From NCBI RefSeq assembly GCF_029892565.1, contig NZ_JARXVH010000007.1, forward strand, positions 434,001-498,000: a stretch of 64,000 nt of DNA, given 5' to 3'. Within the stretch, counting starts at the first letter, position 1; each line of letters starts with the position of its first letter. Shown piece by piece: positions 47,901-55,341 of this stretch. The position numbers and the translations under genes were made by a program. This DNA comes from Streptomyces pseudovenezuelae. Its GTDB lineage: Bacteria > Actinomycetota > Actinomycetes > Streptomycetales > Streptomycetaceae. The notes under the pieces were generated by a model. That model saw only the letters and a list, made by a program, of their open reading frames with translations. It was not told where the DNA came from and made no database searches.

Positions 47901-49454
47901 GCTCACCCCTACGCGGTAACCGCCCGTGTGCGCCACCTCTTGCGGGGCCCCGTCCGCCCCGTAGGCCACGGTGATCGCATTGCCGTTGCGGTCGGTGACG
48001 GCAGCCAGGGGCAGTTCGGCGAGCGTCTTGCCGGGCAACGGGCGGAAACGGAGACTCAGATCGGAGTCCGGCTGCCGCACGATCATGGTGCCGGACTCGG
48101 CCGCGTCCCATTCCAACGGCCAGCGTGGACCCTCGACCGGCAGCACGGCGATGTCCGGTTCCGGCACCGGGTAGATGAGGATCATCCCGTCCGCCGTGGT
48201 GAACCGGACGCCGTCCGGGTCGAGGATGAGTCGCTGGTCCAAGGTGGATGCCCAACTGGGACCGAACCACCGGCCGGACCGTAGACCGGAGCGGTGATGA
48301 CGCTCCAACTCCAGCGAAAGGATGCCGTCCAAGAGGATGTCGGTCTCCGACATGACCATCTGTCCCGTGGCCATGTCGATCGGGTCGCCGCAGGTGATGA
48401 GCTTCTTCATCGGGCGGCCGAGCGAGCGGGTGGCCTTGCCGAGGCCCTTCGCACCGAGCGCCATACCTTTGAGTCCGCCCTTGCCGAGGACCTTCATGCC
48501 CTTGGCGAGCTTGCCGAGCGAGGTCAGGCCCTTCATGCCGGGTATGCAGTCCAAGGCGGCAAAGCCCACGTCCCACAGAGACGCTTGGCCCTTCGAGTAT
48601 TTATAGAGCGTGTCCGCCAGCACGACGAGCGCGGCGATCAGCACGATCGCACCCAGAATCGGCCCACCGATAATCATCGCGACGATGCCGAGCACCGCCA
48701 CGACGACCTTGCAGACCGTGACGATGGTGTCCCAGTTGTCCTCGAACCAGTCGCCTACGTCCTCCCACCACGACCGGTTCTGAATACCGGCATCGGACGC
48801 CTCATCGATCTTCCGCTTGGCGTCTCGCGCAGCCTCATCCCGCATCTGGCGCGCATCCGCCGCCATCTTCTTCGCCGCAGCCAGAGCATCCTGAGCGTCG
48901 GAGACATCCGACTGAGCCTTGGTATGAGCCGACTTGGCGTTCTGCACATCACGCGTCGCGGCACGGACCTTCGCCTCATCCGGCTTGTCCGCATCCGACT
49001 TACTGCCCGTCGGGTCGTCCTTGTACTTGTCCGACTCCTTCGACGCCCGCGTCACCCACGAGTCGGCGGAGGACAGCCGGGACTGGGCGGAGGACAGGTT
49101 GTTACGAGCCTCCCGCGCCTTCACCAACGCCTTGTCCGCCAGCGCCTGCGCCCGCTCCAACTTCGGCCAGAAATCGGTCAGAGCGTTCCCGCACAACTCG
49201 TACGACTTCTTCAGCTTCTTCAGATTCTTCGGCACACCCGAGAACTGATCCCGGAACACCTCCGCCGACTTCCCCGCCCACTGCAACGTCGCGTCATCCT
49301 CGGCCATCCCCTTGACGAGACGCAGGGCATCGGAGACGTCGTCCGCAAAGTCGTGCAACTCCTTGGCCAGCGAGCGCACACGATCGGGATCGCCAGGGGT
49401 CGGGTCCTTGTCCAGATCCAGCACATGCCAGTCCGCCGGCCGATACCCAACCAT
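44922..49454 (-). CDS. RHS-repeat polymorphic toxin with T7SS-type N-terminus and ADP-ribosyltransferase-like (HYD1) C-terminus
   Basis: 1510 residues. The first 110 residues form a WXG100-like helical secretion domain (LQWAGKSAEVFRDQF). An Ala/Lys coiled coil runs to about residue 220, then a WWEDVGDWFEDNWD segment and two hydrophobic helices (about 235-290). A DUF6531-type start of the RHS shell follows (CGDPIDMATGQMV). More than 30 YD/RHS repeats (for example YRYDAANRI) run to about residue 1360. The shell closes with YHSPDPLGLEP...NPLVWLDPLGLAP. The last 120 residues (nt 44925-45284) are the toxin: HYTDKTGYNKIMGSGG, AAVYVSPMSPADVAKK, YMIEFEAEKKLF and IPRDAIRYHG fit the Tox-ART-HYD1 pattern. 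By family the RHS shell encloses and releases the toxin; T7SS export is inferred from the N-terminus. Confidence 0.9.
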   Translation of the reverse strand: MVGYRPADWHVLDLDKDPTPGDPDRVRSLAKELHDFADDVSDALRLVKGMAEDDATLQWAGKSAEVFRDQFSGVPKNLKKLKKSYELCGNALTDFWPKLERAQALADKALVKAREARNNLSSAQSRLSSADSWVTRASKESDKYKDDPTGSKSDADKPDEAKVRAATRDVQNAKSAHTKAQSDVSDAQDALAAAKKMAADARQMRDEAARDAKRKIDEASDAGIQNRSWWEDVGDWFEDNWDTIVTVCKVVVAVLGIVAMIIGGPILGAIVLIAALVVLADTLYKYSKGQASLWDVGFAALDCIPGMKGLTSLGKLAKGMKVLGKGGLKGMALGAKGLGKATRSLGRPMKKLITCGDPIDMATGQMVMSETDILLDGILSLELERHHRSGLRSGRWFGPSWASTLDQRLILDPDGVRFTTADGMILIYPVPEPDIAVLPVEGPRWPLEWDAAESGTMIVRQPDSDLSLRFRPLPGKTLAELPLAAVTDRNGNAITVAYGADGAPQEVAHTGGYRVGVSVDQGRITAFTLLSDPEQPVVVRYGYDAHGNLTEIYNSSGLPLKFSYDEQRRITGWEDRNRTWYRYTYDSEGRCLRTEGTDGILDYAYSYDLESHTSVATNSLGHRTTYHFNDAYQLVAETDPLGHITSRAWDRYDNLLSLTDPLGRTTAYEYDASGNTVRVVHPDAGSARYAYDAHGQLISATEEDGAYWRYDHDDRGNVVGITDPVGATTVYTYDERGAVASVTDGLGHESRVRSNEAGLPTTVVTPVGAVTRFAYDAFGRVRQVVEPDGGTTVVGWTIEGRPARRSYPDGLRETWVHDAEGNLLTHTDVRGRVTRFEPAPFDRTAARVDPDGARIEFTHDTELRPIRVRDAQGHNWAYEYDPLGNVVREKDFNGRTVTYRYDAANRITERTNGAGQTVRYHHDLLDRVIEQRDSEGRVTQFEYAQGGGLVRAGNQDAELLFTYDAHGRVLTETCNGRVLTNTYDILGRRVRRRTPGEVVSEWRYDAAHQPVELRGSGRTVAFGYDVAGHEILRSLPSGASLEQEWSAAGHRLVSQTVRAPETAFGSRGRSYSYRSDGLPNSVVDSVTGPAAYELDATGRVTSVTSGDRQEKYAYDTVGNLVRSELSSATEDQPSGVQGRMTYSGTLVQTAGRSRYEHDAQGRVVRHTRVLLSGGSRTWLFTWDAEDRLRSVTTPDGSRWRYRYDPLGRRIAKELLAADDETVVERTDFVWDGTRLAEESRSSTIGSGEKSVTTWDWEPGGDRPLVQRTGSGGNPDDEAWVDAQFYAIVTDLVGTPTELVDDSGDTVWRSHHTLWGLPLRTPAQGLANCPLRFPGQYFDAETGLHYNLHRYYDPGTARYHSPDPLGLEPAPHHHNYVVNPLVWLDPLGLAPSCKAVIRHYTDKTGYNKIMGSGGKDGITLKVPRSTKGKNAAAVYVSPMSPADVAKKPGGFKSYLGLTKEKSEYMIEFEAEKKLFSGRLRGGREHIWFSNSDVAIPRDAIRYHGPTSGWKG

Positions 49455-49520
49455 CCCGCAACCCCCGTCACGCGCACAACGCCATCAACAACCGTATGCA
49501 CACGCGAACTTACACGGCAC

Positions 49521-49961
49521 TCAGGTTCGAAGCGAAGAGGACAAACGGAGCCACCAGCCCAGCGCTGTGTCCCGCACTGTCGTCCACAGCAACCGCCACT
49601 TGAACCACGGTGGCAACTGTCGGAACGGTACGAAGGTCAGCACGTCCCGGATGGCGTTCTCGGCGACGCCACCAGGGCCCTCCGCACGCAGTGCCGCGTA
49701 CAACTCCGGTGTCAGAGTGCCGTGAAGCCGCGCCACGGTGCCGGCCGCGGTGAACGCGAACTCCCGCCGAGGGGCCTCCAGCACTCGCATCGCCCGCACG
49801 ATGCGCGGCGACGCCACGTCCGGCGGGCACGTCAGCGCCAGCCCGATCACCGCCGTACCGAGATGCTCCTCACGGCGTTCGAAAGCGGCGTCCACCGCGG
49901 CGGGGTCGTCGATGCCGGACAGCCCTTCGCCGGTCAGCCAGTCGACCTGGGTCAACGCCAC
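49521..49961 (-). CDS. Hypothetical protein in the toxin operon
   Basis: 146 residues. A helical, Arg-rich soluble protein with HEAT-like patterning (IGLALTCPPDVASPRIVRAMRVLE) and an amphipathic Trp-rich end (WFKWRLLWTTVRDTALGWW). No family recognised. GTG 49961 overlaps the barstar-like gene by ten bases, and 66 bases separate its stop from the RHS start, so it is probably transcribed with both. Confidence 0.65.
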   Translation of the reverse strand: MALTQVDWLTGEGLSGIDDPAAVDAAFERREEHLGTAVIGLALTCPPDVASPRIVRAMRVLEAPRREFAFTAAGTVARLHGTLTPELYAALRAEGPGGVAENAIRDVLTFVPFRQLPPWFKWRLLWTTVRDTALGWWLRLSSSLRT

Positions 49962-50488
49962 TCCTCGGGATCGAGGGCAGCGCCGACGAACCCGTCCCCC
50001 ACGGTGACGGCCAACTCGGGCTGCCTGATCCGGAGTTCGATCGCCCCAGGATCGAAGTCCCTGAACTCAAGAACGAAGTGCTCGGCAAGGGCGGGTCGGT
50101 CCAACGGCAAGCCGTCGAGGTCCACCGAGGCATTCGCCCGATCCGCCCCCTGGCAGAGGACCGACACGAACAGCGGGAAGAACTCCGCCTCCAGGAGCCG
50201 ATCCGCATCACGGATGACGCCCGCGATCCCCACGCCACCACCCGTGACCGCACCGCACAGATCACCCAGGCAGTCGACCAAGGCGTCCCAGTTCCTGCCG
50301 AAGTAGGCCGGGAATTGCAGGACTTCGGCGAACGAACCGTGGATCCCCTGCTCGGTCGTCAGGTCGCGCGCGTCGAAGTGGTGGACGCGCCCGCCCCTCG
50401 CCTCCAACGCCGACAACTGCCGTTGGACCTCGGCCGCCCCGTGCGGGACGCAGACGACCCACGGTGCTGAGACTCCTGTGACATCCAT
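49952..50488 (-). CDS. Barstar-like RNase inhibitor domain protein
   Basis: 178 residues. The barstar pattern is clear in the first 100 residues: HHFDARDLTTEQGIHGSFAE then LQFPAYFGRNWDALVDCLGD, the helix-loop that fills the barnase active site, and a strand GIAGVIRDADRLLE. The C-terminal 80 residues are an extra domain of unknown role. By family it blocks a secreted or delivered RNase, yet no barnase-like gene is visible here, so it may protect against a neighbour's toxin. ATG 50488 chosen; ATG 50512 is in frame. Confidence 0.85.
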   Translation of the reverse strand: MDVTGVSAPWVVCVPHGAAEVQRQLSALEARGGRVHHFDARDLTTEQGIHGSFAEVLQFPAYFGRNWDALVDCLGDLCGAVTGGGVGIAGVIRDADRLLEAEFFPLFVSVLCQGADRANASVDLDGLPLDRPALAEHFVLEFRDFDPGAIELRIRQPELAVTVGDGFVGAALDPEEWR

Positions 50489-50534
50489 CGGCCCGTCAGC
50501 CCACCAACCCATGCCTCATCAGCGCATCAACCCA

Positions 50535-51182
50535 TCAGCCCGTGAACCGGAACGTAGACGTGATCGCATCGAAGATGTCGAAGAACGAGTCGGCAAGGTC
50601 GAGCACCTGACTGCTCCCCGCCACCAACGCCGCCTTCCCCTCCTGCCCCGGCACCGGAATGAACGTCTGCATCAGTACGGCACGCACCGTGCGGTTCAGC
50701 GCGTCGTCCGGTACGACGATGTCCTCGATGCCGAAGGTACGGGCCGCCGGCCCCACTCCCGGCAGGTCGACCGTCGTCACCTTGCGCCAGGAGTCGCCCT
50801 CCTTCTTCGCCTCCTTGGACGCCAGGCCCGCGGCGATCGCGGCCGGGTCCGTCGAGAGGGGGGCGCCGTCGCGGGTGCGGCCGCCGACGATCGAGACCGT
50901 CACCGACGCGGTGATCGGGGTGGCGCCGCCGAAGGTGTCCGCCATGCAACCGCAGTACAGCGCGCCGGACTTCCAGGCTTCGGCGGCGGCCTTCTGCAGG
51001 AAGGCGGTGTACGTGTCCCGGTACTGGGCCAACTCCGGGTGCTGCTCGACCCGTTCGGTCACCATGCGGCGGATCGAGTCGTCCCGTGACTCCGGCCGTA
51101 CGTCGAACTCCCACCACGACTCGGGCACCTTGATCAGGAACCCTCCGCGCTCGATCGTGAGCGCTTCCATGTATCGGGCCAT
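50535..51182 (-). CDS. Member of an unnamed three-member family (module 1)
   Basis: 215 residues, soluble. Core pattern FLIKVPESWWEF ... helical AAAEAWKSGALYCG ... ITASVTVSIV ... VTTVDLPGVGPAARTF ... FFDIFDAITSTFRF. The same order of elements occurs in the proteins at 59864-60553 and, more weakly, 59274-59864. It is divergent from a WXG100-like gene 65 bases away and upstream of the barstar gene. ATG 51182 has GGAGAC eight bases before it. Function unknown; a chaperone or partner for the WXG-like protein is an inference from repeated adjacency. Confidence 0.75.
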   Translation of the reverse strand: MARYMEALTIERGGFLIKVPESWWEFDVRPESRDDSIRRMVTERVEQHPELAQYRDTYTAFLQKAAAEAWKSGALYCGCMADTFGGATPITASVTVSIVGGRTRDGAPLSTDPAAIAAGLASKEAKKEGDSWRKVTTVDLPGVGPAARTFGIEDIVVPDDALNRTVRAVLMQTFIPVPGQEGKAALVAGSSQVLDLADSFFDIFDAITSTFRFTG

Positions 51183-51247
51183 GACGTCGGTCTCCGTTCC
51201 GTTGTACGGTGCCGCCAGACTACGAGATCGGGATCGGGGGAGGTCAC

Positions 51248-51568
51248 ATGGGCAAGGGCAAGAGCGATCTCGCGCTGCCGCTCAGCGAGCTGGAGGAGTA
51301 CGGGGGCAAACTGCGCTCCCTCAAGACCCGGCTCGACCACACCAAGAAGCTCTTCGAGTCCTACCGCGACGACATCGGCGACGGCAGTGTCAACGACGCC
51401 CTCGGCGACTTCGAGTCCAACTGGGAGGACGGCCGCGAGGACATCACCCAGCAGCTCGACTCCCTCGCCGACATGTCGGACGCGGTCGTCCGGGAGTTCC
51501 GCAAGCTGGACCTCGACCTGGAGAAGAAGGTGAAGGACGGGGTCAAGGAGGAGGAGCAGAAGAAGTGA
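51248..51568 (+). CDS. WXG100-like small helical protein (module 1)
   Basis: 106 residues, almost all helix: LPLSELEEYGGKLRSLKTRL, a turn with FESYRDDIGDGSVNDALGDF, then NWEDGREDITQQL and a charged end. Length and hairpin shape match ESAT-6/WXG100 proteins exported by type VII secretion, with the turn Trp-x-Asp-Gly in place of Trp-x-Gly. It is paralogous to the protein at 62834-63166 (SYDAEMGSGDVASALDDFADDW). ATG 51248 follows GGGGGAGG. Confidence 0.8.
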   Translation: MGKGKSDLALPLSELEEYGGKLRSLKTRLDHTKKLFESYRDDIGDGSVNDALGDFESNWEDGREDITQQLDSLADMSDAVVREFRKLDLDLEKKVKDGVKEEEQKK

Positions 51569-51638
51569 CCGGCCGCTCCCCGCAGGGCCACCCGGCGCCT
51601 CGCCGCTTCACCCCGCCTCCGCTTCACCCGCCTCCGCC

Positions 51639-52127
51639 TCACCCCACCTCGTTCCGCGCCACCGCCTGCCCGTGCACGACCACGTCCCCGCCGTAGAACA
51701 TGCCGCTGAAGACGGGCGAGTACGTCAACTGCACCTCGACCTCGACCTGTTCGGCGTCCGCCAGCACACAGTGGGTCGCCGCGATGTCCGCGCCCCGCAT
51801 GTCCATCTCGCGGGCGAAGGTCTTCACCCGGGCGTCGCAGTCCTCGTAGTTGATCGGTGCGGGGCCGCCCTCGTCGTCGTAGAGGGCGTCGCGGTCGATG
51901 TCCTGGGCGGCGTACCGGGCGGCCTGTTCCGCTATGTCCGCCGCGCGTTCCCGCTTGGAGATGGACAGGCCGCCGTCGATGACGAAGGCCGACAGGGAGA
52001 GGAAGACCAGCGCGAAGATGATGACCGCGCCGGCGCCCGAACCCCGGTCGTCCAGGTGGGCGCGACGGGACGACAGCCACGTACGCACGTGCTCGCTCAC
52101 ACCGTTCAGCCCCCTCACGCCGCTCAC
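51639..52127 (-). CDS. TadG-like pilus assembly protein (TadE/G family)
   Basis: 162 residues. One N-terminal helix (AGAVIIFALVFLSLSAFVIDGG) is preceded by DDRGSG, the start of Flp pilus-assembly TadE/G-like proteins, then an extracytoplasmic part with two cysteines. It is last of the leftward pilus set. GTG 52127 overlaps the preceding stop as GTGA, which decides the start; GTG 52100 is in frame. Confidence 0.82.
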   Translation of the reverse strand: MSGVRGLNGVSEHVRTWLSSRRAHLDDRGSGAGAVIIFALVFLSLSAFVIDGGLSISKRERAADIAEQAARYAAQDIDRDALYDDEGGPAPINYEDCDARVKTFAREMDMRGADIAATHCVLADAEQVEVEVQLTYSPVFSGMFYGGDVVVHGQAVARNEVG

Positions 52128-52564
52128 ACCGTCCTCCGGAACGGATCCAGCGGCGAACTGAAGCTCGCCGTGAGCCGCGTCGGCACGTCCAGGCCGAGCA
52201 TCGCCAGGCCCCGCACCTCGCAGCTGACCTCGACGGTGAAGATGGTGTCCGCCTCGAAGCCCTGGCTGGTCTGTACGACGGTCACCGGACCGGAGCAGAC
52301 GTCCTCCAGGTCGGCCGTAGCCGCCTTCTTCGCCTCGGCCATGGCCGTCCCGTGGTCCTTCTGGATCGAGCCCGCGCGCGCCGCGTCCCGGGCGGCGCCG
52401 TCCAACGCGCCCCGCCCGTCGACCAGTTGCCCGAAGGCCACCAAAACCAGGATGAACAGGATCATCACCGGCGCCAGGATCACGACCTCGATGGTGGACA
52501 GGCCCCGGTCGTCGTCCCGGCGAGGAATCCGCCGAAGAACCCGGCGAGGGACAGCGAACCGCAT
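52124..52564 (-). CDS. TadE-like pseudopilin
   Basis: 146 residues. Basic leader ending DDDRGLSTIEVVILAPVMILFIL, the prepilin-like hydrophobic start of TadE proteins with a Glu five residues after the small residue. The exported part has two cysteines (VCSG, VSCE). ATG overlaps the upstream stop as ATGA. It is a likely substrate of the prepilin peptidase. Confidence 0.84.
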   Translation of the reverse strand: MRFAVPRRVLRRIPRRDDDRGLSTIEVVILAPVMILFILVLVAFGQLVDGRGALDGAARDAARAGSIQKDHGTAMAEAKKAATADLEDVCSGPVTVVQTSQGFEADTIFTVEVSCEVRGLAMLGLDVPTRLTASFSSPLDPFRRTV

Positions 52565-53013
52565 CAGTTGTCCCCCTCCCGCACAAACCTCTCCACCGGC
52601 CCCTGCGACTGCGCGTGCACCGTCAGATCCAGTCCGGGGAAGACCGTGGGCACCCGTGCCGTGATCTCCACGCCGACCGTGTTCTGCTCCGGCTGGAGCA
52701 TGGTCACGCGCGGCGACAGGACCAGTTGCGGGCCGAGTTGGCTGATGTAGCTGTCGACCACGTCCTGTGCCTCGCCGCGCCAGGCGCCCGGCTGGTCGTG
52801 CGCGGTGGCGCGGGCCTTGCGGGCACCGGCCTGGGCCGCCGCCTGGGCCACGTGGTCCGCGAAGAAGTACAGCGCGAACTGGACCGTGGCGAAGATCATG
52901 AAGAACAGCACCGGCGTGAGCAGGACGAACTCGATCGCGGTCATGCCGGACTCACCGCGGGCGGAGGCGGCCTCCACCCGACGGCGTACCCAGCGACGTA
53001 CGCGCACCGACAT
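52564..53013 (-). CDS. TadE-like pseudopilin
   Basis: 149 residues. N-terminal ARGESGMTAIEFVLLTPVLFFMIFATVQFAL matches TadE (short leader, Glu+5, long helix), given here only as the family pattern. The next segment AQAAAQAGARKARA is typical of minor pilins. It is the first of three overlapping minor-pilin genes, 53 bases after the pilin gene. Confidence 0.84.
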   Translation of the reverse strand: MSVRVRRWVRRRVEAASARGESGMTAIEFVLLTPVLFFMIFATVQFALYFFADHVAQAAAQAGARKARATAHDQPGAWRGEAQDVVDSYISQLGPQLVLSPRVTMLQPEQNTVGVEITARVPTVFPGLDLTVHAQSQGPVERFVREGDN

Positions 53014-53066
53014 CCCCGTTGCAGAATTCGACGTATGTGCAGAACTGACAGGCTCTGTAGGGGCGT

Positions 53067-53318
53067 TCAGCAGGTCTTGCCCGCGTCGGCGCCCTTGATG
53101 CAGTTGCCGACCTTGTTGGCGCCGTCGCTCAGGGCGGCGTTGATGATCGCGGCGACCACGCCCACGATCGCCACCACGACGGCGGAGATGATGACCCACT
53201 CCACCGCGGAGGCGCCGCGGTCCAGTTCGCCGGAGCGGGCCCGCTGGACGCGGCCCTGAAGGAACGTGACCAGAAAGTCCATGGCCGGGATGCCGGTGCT
53301 GAAGTTCCGTGTGTTCAT
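53067..53318 (-). CDS. Flp-type major pilin candidate
   Basis: 83 residues. Long leader followed by RGASAVEWVIISAVVVAIVG, the Flp-type cleavage and helix region with Glu near +5, and a short Cys-containing tail (NCIKGADAGKTC). Cleaved by the prepilin peptidase by inference. Gaps of about 100 bases upstream and 53 downstream suggest it can be expressed separately, as major pilins often are. ATG 53318. Confidence 0.84.
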   Translation of the reverse strand: MNTRNFSTGIPAMDFLVTFLQGRVQRARSGELDRGASAVEWVIISAVVVAIVGVVAAIINAALSDGANKVGNCIKGADAGKTC

Positions 53319-53421
53319 GGTGAGTTGTCCTCTCGGGAGATCTCGGAGAGCTCGGGAGTTCTAGGAAGCAGGTCGCCGGCGGACTGCCGCCGGTCGGCTG
53401 TCGCTGTTGTCACAGCTCGCG

Positions 53422-54345
53422 TCATGACACCTGGAACACCCGCATCGCCGCCGGAAAGATCAGGAACACCAGGAAGCCCGCGCACAGCAGCAGCTGCGCG
53501 ACGAGCATCGACTGCGACTTCTCGCCCGCGCTGCCCTCGATCTCGGCGAGTTCGCGGTGCCGCATCGTCTCGGCGCGGGAGGAGAGGGACTCGCGGACCT
53601 TCGCGCCGTCGTCGGCCACCAGGGCCAGGGAGGCGGAGAGGTCCTTGAGCTCCTCCACACCGATCTCCTCGCCGAGTTGGCCCAGCGCCTGCCACTGGCT
53701 GATGCCGGTGATGCGGGCGTCGGCGAGAGCGTTGCGGATGCGCTGGGTGGCCCAGCCGTCGGAGACCTCGGCGGCGGCCATCAGCGCCTCGGGCAGACCG
53801 CGGCCGCCGGCCAGGCTCATGGACACCAGGTCCAGGTACGCCCCGATCACGCGCCGCAGGTCGCGCCGCTTCTCGGCGGCGTCCCGCCGCACCTCCAGAT
53901 CGGGCAGGAGGAAGAAGACGAGCGCGAACGCGAGCGCCAGCCAGACCGGGATCATCGGGCTGCTGCCCACGCCCAGCGTCCAGACCACCGCGAACAGGAA
54001 CGGTCCGAAGAACAGCCCCGCCACGGACAGCAGCACCTTCGTCGCGAGGAAGTTCTCCCAACTGCGGTCCAGGACGGCCAGGTCCGCGCGCAGGGAGCGC
54101 TGCTCCCAGCCCTGCTGAAGGTAGAACTCCGAGACGCGCGCGCCGACTTGGGCTCGCAGCGAGCCGATCCGGCCCGTGTCGGGAGCCGTGCGGGACGACT
54201 CGTACGCCGCCCCGCGCGCCCGCATCGCGTCGATCCGCGCGACCTGCGCGACCGCACTGCGCTTGGACGGCATCAGGGCGCGGACGAGGGCGTAGATGCC
54301 CAGGCCCAGGACCGCGCCGACGACGATCGGCATCGTCAGGCTCAT
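53422..54345 (-). CDS. tadC: TadC-like inner-membrane assembly protein
   Basis: 307 residues. GspF/TadC family: an N-terminal helix, paired helices near residues 100-150 and a final helix, with the cytoplasmic GAYLDLVSMSLAGGRGLPEAL and ELKDLSASLALVADDGAKVRESL segments of the family. It is the platform protein of the Flp pilus. ATG 54345 overlaps the tadB stop as ATGA. Confidence 0.88.
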   Translation of the reverse strand: MSLTMPIVVGAVLGLGIYALVRALMPSKRSAVAQVARIDAMRARGAAYESSRTAPDTGRIGSLRAQVGARVSEFYLQQGWEQRSLRADLAVLDRSWENFLATKVLLSVAGLFFGPFLFAVVWTLGVGSSPMIPVWLALAFALVFFLLPDLEVRRDAAEKRRDLRRVIGAYLDLVSMSLAGGRGLPEALMAAAEVSDGWATQRIRNALADARITGISQWQALGQLGEEIGVEELKDLSASLALVADDGAKVRESLSSRAETMRHRELAEIEGSAGEKSQSMLVAQLLLCAGFLVFLIFPAAMRVFQVS

Positions 54346-55340
54346 CGTCGTACCCCCTCTTCCTGGTGACCCGGCCCAGGTGCCCCGGGCGTCCCGGCAG
54401 GACCGGCCGGTGTGCGCGGCCGGACGAACTGCACGGCCGACTCGTCGCGGACCAGGAAGCGTTCGGGTGTCTCGATGGTCGACAGTTTGCGCAGCCACCA
54501 GAAGCCGAGCGCGAACAGGCCGCAGACGCAGGCGAGTACGAGCTGGCCGACGGGCGTCCCGTAGGGCGAGACGAACTCACGGTTGAAGATGGACAGGCCG
54601 AGCACGAAGGCGATCGAGACGGCGACGACGATCTGCACCGAGCGGCGGGTGGAGGCCCGTTGGGCCATCACGCGCTGGCGCATGTCGACCTCTTCGCGCG
54701 CCGACTTGGCGAGCGCGCCGAGGACCTGGCGCAGACCCGGGCCGCGCAGGCGGGCGTTGAGGATGAGCGCGGCGACGATGATGTCGGCGGACGCGTCGTT
54801 GATCTCGTCGGCGAGGTGCTGGAGCGCCTCGGGCAGCGGGGTGCGGGAGCGCAACCGGTCTACCAGCGCGTCCAGATGGGGCCGCAGGACCGGTGCGGAG
54901 GCGCGCGCGGACGCCGGGATGGCCTGCTCCAGGCCGACCGCGCCGGCGATGGTGTCGCGCAGCGACTCCGTCCAGGAGGCGAGGGCCTCCACCCGTTTCA
55001 TGGCGGCCCGTTCCTCCCCGGCGCCGCCGAAGAGGCGGTCCCAGAAGAAGACGAGGATGCCGGCCGCGATGCCGGCCACCGCCCAGCGGGTCAGCAGCAG
55101 CACGACGAGTCCGACGATGGCCGCGAGCGAGCCGCGCTGTCCGGCGAACCGGATCAGCTCACTGGCGCGTTCGGCCGCCTTCTGCTTCTCGTGGGCGGGC
55201 TTCACGGGCAGCCCGCGTACGGCGATCATGAGCAGCGCGAGTCCGCCGCCCACGGCGACACCGGTGCCGACCGAGTACAGGACGGTCGTGGAGAACAGGC
55301 CGCCCAGGGAACCGAGCGAGCCGAGAGCCTCGTTGGTCAT
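54342..55340 (-). CDS. tadB: TadB-like inner-membrane assembly protein
   Basis: 332 residues. GspF-domain protein with helices at both ends and near the middle. The T2SSF segment SWTESLRDTIAGAVGLEQAI...LRGPGLRQVLGALAKSAREE is clear. It pairs with TadC in the pilus platform. One base separates it from the ATPase gene. A polar Pro/Gly tail ends the protein. Confidence 0.88.
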   Translation of the reverse strand: MTNEALGSLGSLGGLFSTTVLYSVGTGVAVGGGLALLMIAVRGLPVKPAHEKQKAAERASELIRFAGQRGSLAAIVGLVVLLLTRWAVAGIAAGILVFFWDRLFGGAGEERAAMKRVEALASWTESLRDTIAGAVGLEQAIPASARASAPVLRPHLDALVDRLRSRTPLPEALQHLADEINDASADIIVAALILNARLRGPGLRQVLGALAKSAREEVDMRQRVMAQRASTRRSVQIVVAVSIAFVLGLSIFNREFVSPYGTPVGQLVLACVCGLFALGFWWLRKLSTIETPERFLVRDESAVQFVRPRTPAGPAGTPGAPGPGHQEEGVRR

Positions 55341-55341
55341 G

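Noticed and set aside
53315..54580. 421-codon frame overlapping tadC
   Set aside because: Shadow frame; tadC in the other frame has the helices and family motifs and couples to tadB by ATGA.
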